64,000 nt of DNA from Deroplatys truncata (GCA_030765065.1 CM060985.1:6200001-6264000), one strand, 5' to 3'. Positions 1-9,429 are shown, numbered from the stretch's first letter. Program-made: numbers and translations. Notes: a model not told the origin generated them from the sequence alone.

Positions 1-568
1 CAAGTCAAGTGACTTAGGAGATATGAATGGGACGGTGGGGAAGTTGTAACGAACAAATTGATGCTCATCTTGAACAGAACTAAAGGGTTTACCACAACTG
101 CAAATGAGCACTACCAGGAGACTTGTTTGCTGTACAAGGTTTCGTTAGCAGACAATCACTTTCCTTTGAAAATGTACAAATGGTGTTTATTGTGCATTGC
201 AATTCAGGACACTGAGTATCTTCCAGTAAAATAAATCAATCGTTTGTAGAATAACATCTTTTTTAATTTGTGTACTTCATTAAATAAATTTGCTCTTTGC
301 TTAATTGTATTACTTCATATTGTGTAATTTTGAATTTACCTTAAGAAAATTGATATTAATTTTTTTTCGGTTTTAGGGCCATTATTAGGTTCAATAGGGC
401 ATTTTATTTTTACATTTTAGGTCATAATTGTTACTTTTAAAGTGATTTTTTTAAAAATATTTTATAGGGCATTAAAATGCTAGCCCTAGTGGTTAAGAAA
501 CGTGACACTTCTCACATGCGAGCATTTCTCATTTCAAAATGTTGCAGACATGAGGTGCTGACAGGCTG
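1..568. other. AT-rich unique DNA, no gene seen
   Basis: No frame stays open for a meaningful distance on either strand. An AATAAA lies near 230 in an AT-rich context, so the first 230 bases could in principle be the tail of a transcript lying to the left, but no coding sequence leads into it. From about 250 to 480 the sequence is strongly A/T-rich and holds nothing I recognise. Confidence 0.5.
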
Positions 569-709
569 ATTCGGGCATGGCGGACTTGCGTCGTGTTTTG
601 TTCAGTCGTAGTTGTAACTAGATTTGCGACACGACAAGATGGCCAGCTGCACAACATATCATGACGGTGAATTCGGGCATGGCGGACTTGCGTCGTGTTT
701 TGTTCAGTC
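569..709 (+). repeat. 102-bp tandem duplication, second copy split by an LTR
   Basis: A 39-base segment at 569-607 recurs identically at 671-709. A 68-base segment at 604-671 recurs identically at 1662-1729. The simplest reading is a 102-bp unit (569-670) duplicated in tandem, with the second copy interrupted after base 709 by the element at 710-1661. Both pairs show no mismatch by eye, so duplication and insertion are both recent. The intact first copy acts as an empty-site reference for the insertion. Confidence 0.85.
706..709. other. Left target-site duplication (AGTC)
   Basis: AGTC directly precedes the TG start of the LTR and is repeated directly after its CA end at 1662-1665. In the intact paralog at 604-607 it occurs once, in an otherwise identical context. 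Confidence 0.75.
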
Positions 710-1083
710 TGATGCAGTAATTTGTATCATAAATTACTTAAATGTAAATAATGATTGTAATATGAATATGCATTTTTATGTGACATTGATTTGAGATGTT
801 TATTGATTGTAATTATTGTTGAAAAGAAGTTTATACCACCTTACTGAAACTGACAATAATAGCGTGCAATAATGCAGCGAGGGGGTGAGCTGTTTATCAT
901 TATTGGAAACGAGGAAGTTACGTAATATTGGCGCGTTTTTTCCTTGAGAATCTTCTGGAACGTTTCCCTAGAGCATATGTATTCATAATTTTCATTGGAT
1001 ATAAAAATAGACGCTAATGTTGGCGCGTTTTATTAGCCAATTGCAGTTCAGTTATAATCTTTAGGCATATCGGAGTGTATGAG

Positions 1084-1090
1084 TATAAAA
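1084..1090 (+). promoter_or_regulatory. TATA box of the solo LTR
   Basis: TATAAAA lies about 375 bases into the LTR and just upstream of the subrepeat block. The diverged LTR on the opposite strand has TATAAAT at the equivalent place (5184-5190, minus) within a conserved stretch, which supports a core promoter. Transcription would be expected to start about 25-30 bases downstream, near 1115. Confidence 0.55.
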
Positions 1091-1110
1091 AGAGTAGGTT
1101 AGAGGTAGAC

Positions 1111-1285
1111 CCCGTCAGTTCATCAAAATTCTTTGTACACTACACGTCGCATTCCCGTCAGTTCATCGAAAGTATTTGTAAAGTACACGTCGCCTTCAGT
1201 CCGTCAGTTCATCAAAATTCTTTGTACACTACACGTCGCATTCCCATCAGTCGTCGAAAGTATTTGTACGGCACACTTCGGATAT
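1111..1285 (+). repeat. 43-46-bp subrepeats inside the LTR
   Basis: About four degenerate copies start near 1111, 1154, 1200 and 1243. Each carries a CGTCAGTTCATC-like start, a TTTGTAC-like middle and a CACGTCGC-like end, and copies alternate between two variants. The opposite-strand LTR has its own block of similar but shorter subrepeats (5038-5165), so subrepeats at this point are a family trait that has turned over independently. A short open frame crossing this block is a by-product of the repetition. Confidence 0.65.
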
Positions 1286-1458
1286 CAATTTGCAGGTTAC
1301 GCGTAACAGAGTTATGAAAATTCTCAAGTATGGTAAAGTTAATTATACAAAAGGTTGAAGTACGTGGATTAAAAGTGATTAGTAAGAAGTTGTTATAACA
1401 GTTTCAGTTTGGCGAGTGTTAAGATCAATGTATAAATGTGATAGTTAACGTGTTCGAC

Positions 1459-1464
1459 AATAAA
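1459..1464 (+). promoter_or_regulatory. AATAAA polyadenylation signal in the LTR
   Basis: AATAAA sits about 370 bases downstream of the TATA box, in a block that is also conserved in the inverted LTR (AATAAA at 4882-4887, minus). It is the expected signal for the R/U5 junction of an LTR. Confidence 0.55.
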
Positions 1465-1661
1465 AGTGTAAAACAAATTTCTTCATCAGTGTTATATTTG
1501 GATAAAAGATTCCTTTCCGTTTACACAACCTGTATAAAGAGAAGTGCAAATTGCTAACACCAGATGGAGCTAACAAACCTAACAAATGAATCACGTCACA
1601 AGATGGCTTCCCCGCGTGAAGTAAACACACATACACAAACATTATAAAATTTAACATCGCA

Positions 1662-1729
1662 AGTCGTAGTTGTAACTAGATTTGCGACACGACAAGATGG
1701 CCAGCTGCACAACATATCATGACGGTGAA
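1662..1729 (+). repeat. Second half of the interrupted tandem copy, with right TSD
   Basis: These 68 bases are identical to 604-671 and start with AGTC, the right-hand target-site duplication. They resume the duplicated unit that the LTR interrupts. Confidence 0.8.
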
Positions 1730-2329
1730 CAATCTTCCAAACTGTAATTCAATTGTGGTTGCGTTAAACCCATTTTAAGAAGGATCAGCAACTTATACAA
1801 TAGAAGGGTCGAGATCTAATGGGTTTTGAAGTTCCCGCCAAGGACTCTTGGTGATCCGTTTACTGGTCAGAGCTCTCAGTTTTTTTGGTGGGAGGGGAGT
1901 ATGAGGAAAAACAAGAATAAATAGATATTTGGTAGAGGAAGAGAAGGGATTTAATATTGTTGTAGCACTATTTATTTGGGGCTGGTACCGCTGTTCGTGT
2001 GACGGAGTGGCAATTAGGTATCTGTCATGGGCGAGTGGTGTCGTGACTTCTCGTTGAGGCTCCGTACCCGGACCTCTTACCTCCGGGTGTTGTACTTAGA
2101 GTGGTGTGCTGTCGCTTGGGCCGAAGTTTATGATGTATCTGAGAAATGTGTCCTTCGCGCACATTACGCTGAGCGTCTCTTTGTGCACCTCAGCGTGCAG
2201 ATCCTGAATTGCGCCAGAAATGCTCCTGGTGCTAGCTGTGTGTTGTTCTGTCTTGGATCTGATGTAAAAGGTGTGTTGTGTATCAGAGCTCTCAGTTTTT
2301 TTCGAGTGGAGGAGAAAATGATTTAATCA
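1730..2329. other. Unrecognised segment with a short direct repeat
   Basis: A 20-base word, TCAGAGCTCTCAGTTTTTTT, occurs at 1867-1886 and again at 2283-2302. It contains the palindrome AGAGCTCT. Between the copies is a plus-strand open frame of 99 codons (2027-2326), cysteine- and arginine-rich with no domain I recognise. It ends just past the second copy. The two copies might mark a duplicated end or a small insertion, but I see no terminal inverted repeats. The open frame is not supported as a gene. Confidence 0.35.
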
Positions 2330-2692
2330 CTAACCCCAGTTCCGATGGGGGTCGGAACTGGGAGTGTGTGATTCACCAATGAATGGCATACCCACTAAAA
2401 ACTCCTCCACCGGAAGGAATTCAGGGGTGTTGTTTGGCTGTACCGCTGTTGCACCAGCGTATTCAAGGTATATTGGCCGGCCACAAGAGCCTAAGCCAGG
2501 TGAAGGTAAGGAGCCAGGACGCAAGCATGACCGAGGCCCTGCTTACGACCTTGGGAATTCAGGGTGTGAGGAGTATATAGGAAGTGTAGTGTGAGGGTGT
2601 CGAGGAAGTAGTTGGGTGTGAGTGCGCTAGCGGCCAAACCGGCCACCGCGAGTCTTTGTAGCCGGAAGCTGGCTGAAAGCCGGCGTCGGAAG
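2330..2692. other. Short overlapping open frames, no recognised product
   Basis: The segment is less AT-rich than its surroundings. It has a minus-strand frame of 64 codons (2330-2524) overlapped by plus-strand frames of 76 and 65 codons. None resembles a family I know. The minus frame lies downstream, in the reading direction, of the decayed coding segment at 2693-3720 and could be part of the same dead element. It begins with an 11-bp-stem hairpin at 2335-2362. Confidence 0.3.
2335..2362. repeat. Perfect 11-bp hairpin with 6-base loop
   Basis: CCCAGTTCCGA at 2335-2345 is the exact reverse complement of TCGGAACTGGG at 2352-2362. The loop at 2346-2351 is TGGGGG. The stem is GC-rich enough to be stable in RNA or single-stranded DNA. 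No T-run follows, and its role is unknown. Confidence 0.75.
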
Positions 2693-3720
2693 TCATTTGT
2701 CCAGCATCGTCTGAAGAGCTGCCACCTCCTCCTTGACGTACCTTCTGATTGTGGTGGTTATGTACGGTACTTTTTCCGTCAGTATCACTGAGTTGATGAG
2801 CGGAAATCTTAGCGCGTCGGAGTCTTGGTTAGGGTTGATGTCTGGTCGGATTTCGGAGATATCTTCCTCCAGGGCTGTGATCTCCGAGAGGCGCAGTAGT
2901 TCCGTCTGTATGTCCTCCAACTTCTGGAGTAGTACAAAGGCAGCGTCGCATGTGATGTGGAGCCTGAGCCTGGGGAGGCGGTGAGATGGTCTGCGTCGGT
3001 GGAGCTCGGTGTGGATGCAGTGGCCCTGGCCTCTACAAGAGGCGCAGAAGCGGCGGCGATGTGTGAGGTCATGTGCCCTGCAATCGGCGGTGAGTGATTC
3101 ATTCCCGCAGTAATAGCAGCGGGGAGCGGCGTCACAGGCTGAGGCGAGATGACCGTACTGGCAGCATCGGCGTCATGGCGTATGGCAAACACTGCGGCTA
3201 GCCTCAAGCGGCAGGGCTTTCCCTAACAAGGGCAGCCCTGCGCCCAAGGCAGTCGAGTACTCGCCCTCCTCCAGGAATTCCAATCTAACCAGCGGTGTAG
3301 GACCTCGTTCGTTCCTGATCCTCGTAGCCCTGGCCGCAGACGACCAGAAGCGTTTTGCGGCGTTGAGGAGCAGGGTTGCCGGGAGTTGGCGATGCAGCCC
3401 CGGACAACAGCGGAGAAGCGAAGCGGCGGTAGGCTGAGCTGGTCGGCGAGTGAGCGCTAGTTGCTTCGGCTGGCAGTGGCGAAGTATCGGGAAGATCTTG
3501 TTATCTTCCTTTCCGTTTCGGTGATCTTCTTCCTCCCCATGTTGACTGCTTGAGTGGGCGGAGCCTTACCTGGAGCTGTGTCCGTATTGGCCAGTGTCCC
3601 TCGGTCTTGCGAGTAGGTTTTATTCCTACAGTTCTGTGGGTTCTTTTCTGCTGTGCGATCCAAATCTCTTGACGTTTCGTGACAACCATACGGAGCGACC
3701 GCGCGTTTGCTAAACTTCAC
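2693..3720 (-). pseudogene. Decayed minus-strand coding segment, possibly a retroelement gag
   Basis: About 1 kb of GC-richer DNA stands out from the AT-rich flanks. Minus-strand translation gives three successive pieces in different frames. An 87-codon basic piece (3720-3457) contains GRKKITETERK. A 132-codon Ala/Ser/Pro/Thr-rich piece (3207-2809) follows. The last is a 75-codon piece (2920-2693) with an acidic, Leu/Glu-rich helix (EDIQTELLRLSEITALEED) and a second charged helix near its end. Frameshifts and stops separate them. A basic region, a low-complexity linker and coiled-coil-like helices are compatible with a gag-like ORF1, and the minus-strand LTR at 4815-5550 lies upstream in the right orientation. 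No zinc knuckle, protease or reverse transcriptase motif is visible, so the family is inferred. A decayed host exon is the alternative. Confidence 0.3.
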
Positions 3721-4392
3721 TTCACTTCTCTTCGTCAGAACGTTACGCTTTTGTTATCGCAATGTTCACTTAAACAAGAGGAGACGCAATAATGGAAATG
3801 TAACACACAAATAGAGAAATAAAAACCATACCCTTCTAAGCTGCGTTTATCATTCAAGTGGCACAGCTAAAGGCATATCCTTTTTCGCTTCCCTACACAC
3901 ACACGTGAAACAGCCTTAAGCTCTTCACATTTCGTGAAGTTAAGATTTTTGCGGTCTTCTTCGCTGGCATCCTTACTAAAGAAATTATACACGCTGAAGA
4001 CAACAGCCCACTGGGCTTACTAAAGACATTTTTATGAAAGAGCTAACTTTATAAAGGCTAGGACAAAGTCTATCAGTGTAGCTACACCGCAGTTGAGTCG
4101 CTTAAGCTTGTACTAAGCGCGTGGCAGCATTTTCGCTTTGTCAATATTCTAACCTTGAGCTATCGCGTCAATGGTGCAATGAATTCCGTTGTTGATGCTT
4201 CCTCAAGAATGTGATGACAGGTGGTGATTCTTTGCTTAAAGTTCTCAGCTAGCTTACTCTTTATAGCAGCAGAAGATTCCAGGTAAAGAGGAATTGAATG
4301 TTGTAAAAAGCACAACACGTCCTTCTCACGTAACGGATACGTGCTTGGTCCTAGGACTCGACATTATCTACATTGGTACTAGTCTGTGAAAC
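3721..4392. other. AT-rich unique DNA, no gene seen
   Basis: No open frame of note and no repeat structure was recognised. If the minus-strand LTR and the decayed coding segment belong together, this stretch would be part of that element's untranslated leader. Confidence 0.4.
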
Positions 4393-4442
4393 AAAACCAT
4401 ACATGACGTCATTTATTAAAAAACAACTTCATGTATGGTTTT
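4393..4442. repeat. Perfect 14-bp inverted repeat with a TGACGTCA partly in its loop
   Basis: AAAACCATACATGA (4393-4406) is the exact reverse complement of TCATGTATGGTTTT (4429-4442). The 22-base loop starts within a TGACGTCA octamer (4404-4411), the full cAMP-response-element palindrome. It could be the relic of a very small foldback insertion or a structured element. No target-site duplication is evident. Confidence 0.75.
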
Positions 4443-4814
4443 ATAGAGCTGCGTAAGAGGGCTTTGAAAGTATTTTCATGACGAGTGTGTAACTGTATTA
4501 CAAAACCTCGTGGGATAACTATTTCTAAATTTATTTAGGACAGAGAATTGTACATTATTAAGTGATAATTTATTCTGTGACATGACAATATATAAAATAA
4601 CTACGACAGCAATGGATTTATTACTATTACAAGCATAATTATAACTAAATGTCTCCGTTTAAACATCACGAAAGATAACTATAAATTGCCGCAGTAATCT
4701 CTCCTGTTATCTTTTTTTTACTTGGCGCCTGTTATTGTTTTACTATTTTAATTTTGGGTTCTTTGTCCTCCGGCTAGCTATTATTACTCAGTCGAGCTAA
4801 TATATTTCTTGAAC
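4443..4814. other. AT-rich unique DNA, no gene seen
   Basis: No coding potential was recognised. The 3' end of the minus-strand LTR should lie near its right edge, but I could not place a CA terminus or a primer-binding site with confidence. Confidence 0.4.
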
Positions 4815-4881
4815 AGGGCGTGTAAACGGAAAGGAGTTGTTACTAAAAGATAACACTGATAAAAGAATTTGTTTTTACACT

Positions 4882-4887
4882 TTTATT
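4882..4887 (-). promoter_or_regulatory. AATAAA signal in the minus-strand LTR
   Basis: AATAAA on the minus strand lies within a block shared with the solo LTR (AATAAA at 1459-1464). Confidence 0.5.
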
Positions 4888-5037
4888 GCCGTCACACTTC
4901 ATTTATTTCACATATTTAATCTTGATACACACCTGACTGAAACTGTTATGTTTTCGAATGTAATTACAATCACTTATTTGCCGCGCACTATTAATTCGCG
5001 TATTTCACATTTTGAACTAACTTTACGACGCGAGAGA

Positions 5038-5165
5038 TTCTGTAGAATTGCGTAATGTGTACTTCGTGAATGCTTCTTAAAACTGCCTGACGTGTAACTC
5101 GCGAGAGATATTTCTTAGAACTGCGCGACGTTTGCCTTGTGAATGATTCTGTAGAACTGCGCGAT
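5038..5165 (-). repeat. 36-38-bp subrepeats in the minus-strand LTR
   Basis: About four degenerate copies, spaced 36-38 bases, are recognisable by GAACTGCG-like words near 5045, 5081, 5118 and 5154. They occupy the same place, just downstream of the TATA box, as the 43-46-bp subrepeats of the solo LTR and share a CAGTTC...CGTCG skeleton with them. Confidence 0.6.
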
Positions 5166-5183
5166 ACTTGCATTGACTCTAGA

Positions 5184-5190
5184 ATTTATA
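5184..5190 (-). promoter_or_regulatory. TATA box of the minus-strand LTR
   Basis: TATAAAT on the minus strand follows a GGCATATCGG word, as the TATAAAA does in the solo LTR at 1084-1090. Confidence 0.5.
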
Positions 5191-5551
5191 CTCCCTCACC
5201 CCGATATGCCTAAGCATTATAATAGAGCTGCTATTGGTTAAAAAAGCGCGCCAACATTAGCGTCTATTCTGTCAGCCAATCAAAATTACAAACACATATG
5301 CTCTAGGGAAGATATTCCCTCCATTTCTAAAGAAAGGCACGCTACTCTGACGTCATTTATTTGTCCCTTCTAATTGATAAACATCTCACCCCCTCGCTTC
5401 ATTGTTACCCGCTCCTATTGTCAGTTTCAGTGAGGTTTCCTAACAATGCTTATAATTGACAAACATCTCAAATCATTGTCATACAATAATGTTAATTTAC
5501 ACTACAATCACTCTGGCATTCACAGTGTTGTGATATAAAATACTGCCTCAA

Positions 5552-5573
5552 AATTAATGGAGAACCATTAATT
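5552..5573. repeat. 9-bp inverted repeat abutting the LTR end
   Basis: AATTAATGG (5552-5560) and CCATTAATT (5565-5573) are exact reverse complements with a 4-base loop. The structure starts two bases beyond the LTR terminus at 5550. It may be chance in AT-rich DNA or a feature of the insertion target. Confidence 0.65.
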
Positions 5574-6214
5574 GGGTGTAAAAATATGATTATTTTTTGT
5601 ACTTGTTGAGGAAAATGTCGGCTTTTATCCTAGGTACTTGTTGCTTTTCTGAAATGTGAAACACGCACATGCTAGTGTCGTACGCCTCAAACGTCACGAG
5701 ATTTGGACCGCACAGTAACACTGGTATCTAAGCGTAGGGCTTCTTCTTCCCGGTTGACGTTCTTTCTATGTTTATAAATTTACATTTTACAGAAATATTT
5801 TAATTACATATTTTGTTGCAGACATAACAGGGACACAGGAAACTGGAGTGATAGTTACGTGTTTAAAAAGTGGGTAGCTCTATGCTGCCTTTGAAATTAC
5901 ACAATGTTTGTATGACAGAACAAGAAACAAAAGATTGCCGACTTAGCACTTTAGAAAAATCTGTGACAAAGCATCGCAAAACTTAAAAACAATAGTCTGA
6001 AATAGTTAATGCCACAAACATTTTTATTGGACATAAACTGTCTTCTACAAATTTGATTCGCAATGAAAGCGTTTCAAACGCCGTTCGCACAAAATTCAGT
6101 TAATACATATGCCTTAAGCATTTTAAATAAAACCATTTTGGAGAAAATGAAACATTCGAAACATATTCCATGTAAAAGCTAATTGGGAGTGCGCAATTAG
6201 ATAGCTGGCATTTG
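5574..6214. other. AT-rich unique DNA, no gene seen
   Basis: No open frames or repeats were recognised. The stretch ends where the 61-bp satellite begins abruptly at 6215. Confidence 0.5.
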
Positions 6215-9085
6215 ATTGACAAGGTGCACTCTTGGATAAACTCAGAGTTTATACCACTGATCTATGCCACCACCCATTGACAAGGTGCACTCTTGGATAA
6301 ACTCAGAGTTTATACCACTGATCTATGCCACCACCCATTGACAAGGTGCACTCTTGGATAAACTCAGAGTTTATAGCACTGATCTATGCCACCACCCATT
6401 GACAAGGTGCACTCTTGGATAAACTCAGAGTTTATAGCACTGATCTATGCCACCACCCATTGACAAGGTGCACTGTTAGATAAACTCAGAGTTTATACCA
6501 ATGATCTATGCCACCACCCATTGACAAGGTGCACTCTTGGATAAAGTCAGAGTTTATAGCACTGATCTATGCCACCACCCATTGACAAGGTGCACTCTTG
6601 GATAAACTCAGAGTTTATACCACTGATCTATGCCACCACCCATTGACAAGGTGCACTCTTGGATAAACTCAGAGTTTATACCACTGATCTATGCCACCAC
6701 CCATTGACAAGGTGCACTGTTAGATAAACTCAGAGTTTATACCACTGATCTATGCCACCACCCATTGACAAGGTGCACTGTTAGATAAACTCAGAGTTTA
6801 TACCACTGATCTATGCCACCACCCATTGACAAGGTGCACTCTTGGATAAACTCAGAGTTTATAGCACTGATCTATGCCACCACCCATTGACAAGGTGCAC
6901 TGTTAGATAAAGTCAGAGTTTATAGCACTGATCTATGCCACCACCCATTGACAAGGTGCACTCTTGGATAAACTCAGAGTTTATACCACTGATCTATGCC
7001 ACCACCCATTGACAAGGTGCACTCTTGGATAAACTCAGAGTTTATACCACTGATCTATGCCACCACCCATTGACAAGGAGCACTGTTAGATAAACTCAGA
7101 GTTTATACCACTGATCTATGCCACCACCCATTGACAAGGTGCACTCTTGGATAAACTCAGAGTTTATAGCACTGATCTATGCCACCACCCATTGACAAGG
7201 TGCACTGTTAGATAAAGTCAGAGTTTATAGCACTGATCTATGCCACCACCCATTGACAAGGTGCACTCTTGGATAAACTCAGAGTTTATAGCACTGATCT
7301 ATGCCACCACCCATTGACAAGGTGCACTGTTAGATAAACTCAGAGTTTATACCACTGATCTATGCCACCACCCATTGACAAGGTGCACTCTTGGATAAAG
7401 TCAGAGTTTATAGCACTGATCTATGCCACCACCCATTGACAAGGTGCACTGTTAGATAAACTCAGAGTTTATACCACTGATCTATGCCACCACCCATTGA
7501 CAAGGTGCACTCTTGGATAAAGTCAGAGTTTATAGCACTGATCTATGCCACCACCCATTGACAAGGTGCACTGTTAGATAAACTCAGAGTTTATACCACT
7601 GATCTATGCCACCACCCATTGACAAGGTGCACTCTTGGATAAACTCAGAGTTTATACCACTGATCTATGCCACCACCCATTGACAAGGTGCACTCTTGGA
7701 TAAACTCAGAGTTTATACCACTGATCTATGCCACCACCCATTGACAAGGTGCACTGTTAGATAAACTCAGAGTTTATACCACTGATCTATGCCACCACCC
7801 ATTGACAAGGTGCACTGTTAGATAAACTCAGAGTTTATACCACTGATCTATGCCACCACCCATTGACAAGGTGCACTGTTAGATAAACTCAGAGTTTATA
7901 CCACTGATGTATGCCACCACCCATTGACAAGGTGCACTCTTGGATAAACTCAGAGTTTATACCACTGATCTATGCCACCACCCATTGACAAGGTGCACTC
8001 TTGGATAAACTCAGAGTTTATACCACTGATCTATGCCACCACCCATTGACAAGGTGCACTCTTGGATAAACTCAGAGTTTATACCACTGATCTATGCCAC
8101 CACCCATTGACAAGGTGCACTGTTAGATAAACTCAGAGTTTATACCACTGATCTATGCCACCACCCATTGACAAGGTGCACTGTTAGATAAACTCAGAGT
8201 TTATACCACTGATGTATGCCACCACCCATTGACAAGGTGCACTCTTGGATAAACTCAGAGTTTATACCACTGATCTATGCCACCACCTATTGACAAGGTG
8301 CACTCTTGGATAAACTCAGAGTTTATACCACTGATCTATGCCACCACCCATTGACAAGGTGCACTCTTGGATAAACTCAGAGTTTATACCACTGATGTAT
8401 GCCACCACCCATTGACAAGGTGCACTCTTGGATAAACTCAGAGTTTATACCACTGATCTATGCCACCACCCATTGACAAGGTGCACTCTTGGATAAACTC
8501 AGAGTTTATACCACTGATCTATGCCACCACCCATTGACAAGGTGCACTGTTAGATAAACTCAGAGTTTATACCACTGATCTATGCCACCACCCATTGACA
8601 AGGTGCACTCTTAGATAAACTCAGAGTTTATACCACTGATCTATGCCACCACCCATTGAAAAGGTGCACTCTTGGATAAACTCAGAGTTTATACCACTGA
8701 TCTATGCCACCACCCATTGACAAGGTGCACTCTTGGATAAACTCAGAGTTTATACCACTGATCTATGCCACCACCCATTGACAAGGTGCACTGTTAGATA
8801 AACTCAGAGTTTATACCACTGATCTATGCCACCACCCATTGACAAGGTGCACTGTTAGATAAACTCAGAGTTTATAGCACTGATCTATGCCACCACCCAT
8901 TGACAAGGTGCACAGTTAGATAAACTCAGAGTTTATACCACTGATCTATGCCACCACCCATTGACAAGGTGCACTGCTAGATAAACTCAGAGTTTATAGC
9001 ACTGATCTATGCCACCACCCATTGACAAGGTGCACTGTTAGATAAACTCAGAGTTTATACCACTGATCTATGCCACCACTCATTG
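6215..9085. repeat. 61-bp satellite, 47 copies
   Basis: A head-to-tail array with a strict 61-bp period and no spacers. I counted 47 monomers, with a five-base start of the next at the right edge. Most copies differ at a few fixed sites: CTCTTGG versus CTGTTAG, ATACCAC versus ATAGCAC, AAACTCAG versus AAAGTCAG, and GATCTATG versus GATGTATG. Variants occur in runs and alternations (for example regular alternation near 7200-7560), a sign of unequal exchange. Each typical monomer carries a perfect 15-base dyad, TAAACTCAGAGTTTA (7-bp arms, one-base centre). The AAAGTC variants lose one pair. The period is not a multiple of three and no frame is open, so it is not coding. Confidence 0.95.
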
Positions 9086-9429
9086 TAGAAGCCTGTTATT
9101 GCCGACAGACAAAGGCTGCACCTAATTCTAATTCAATGGCATATTTTCCAGAAAAAGAAACATTGCTCGAGTTGCTTGGAGCAAAGATGGGACCCTAACT
9201 CGCACAAGTATAAAACTGTAATGTTACATTCCTGTAGAGTTAAACTACATTTGACGTGGTGCAGGTCGATAAGAGAGATGCCACGCCACAAGCAGCAATT
9301 TCCAAAAGGTAGAGAACATTAGGGCTTTAAAGAATGAAAAGGCCTGCAAAGAGCTCGCTAATTACGAATATACAGTTGTGAAGAATACGATCCGTAGCTT
9401 CAAAAGCACTGCTTGTATATGTTCGACTT
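9086..9429. other. Unique spacer between two satellites
   Basis: About 345 bases of non-repetitive sequence separate the 61-bp and 98-bp arrays. No gene or RNA feature was recognised. Confidence 0.5.

Larger units (their letters stand above)
710..1661 (+). mobile_element. Solo LTR of an LTR retrotransposon
   Basis: The 952-bp segment begins TGATGC and ends ATCGCA, the TG...CA form typical of LTRs. It is flanked by a direct repeat AGTC (706-709 and 1662-1665), a 4-bp target-site duplication. Comparison with the uninterrupted copy at 569-671 shows the exact empty site. Inside are a TATAAAA at 1084-1090, four degenerate 43-46-bp subrepeats at 1111-1285 and an AATAAA at 1459-1464, giving a U3-R-U5 order on the plus strand. 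No internal region or second LTR in the same orientation flanks it, so it is solo, probably left by LTR-LTR recombination. A 4-bp duplication fits several LTR superfamilies, so I do not assign one. A diverged inverted relative lies at 4815-5550. Confidence 0.8.
4815..5550 (-). mobile_element. Diverged LTR, opposite orientation to 710-1661
   Basis: Read on the minus strand, it starts TGAGGCAG at 5550 and matches the solo LTR through most of its length: the first 130 bases, the stretch around the GCGAGGGGGTGAG word, the promoter region with TATAAAT, and the AATAAA region to about 4815. Identity is moderate with indels, so this is an old copy or another subfamily. Similarity fades after about 4815, so the last part of the LTR is diverged, replaced or missing. 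The minus-strand decayed coding segment at 2693-3720 is downstream in element sense, which makes this a candidate 5' LTR. I see no target-site duplication. Together with 710-1661 it forms a long imperfect inverted repeat spanning about 4.8 kb. Confidence 0.65.

Noticed and set aside
2027..2326. 99-codon plus-strand protein
   Set aside because: No recognisable domain, no supporting exon structure, and it is enclosed by a direct repeat. Its length is not exceptional for this GC-richer stretch.
710..5550. DNA transposon with long terminal inverted repeats
   Set aside because: The left arm has its own TG...CA ends, 4-bp target-site duplication and empty-site paralog, so it inserted as a separate 952-bp LTR. 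The arms are too diverged from each other to be one recent element.
6215..9085. CRISPR-like array
   Set aside because: The 61-bp units are contiguous with no unique spacers, no cas-like genes are present, and the genome is clearly eukaryotic.
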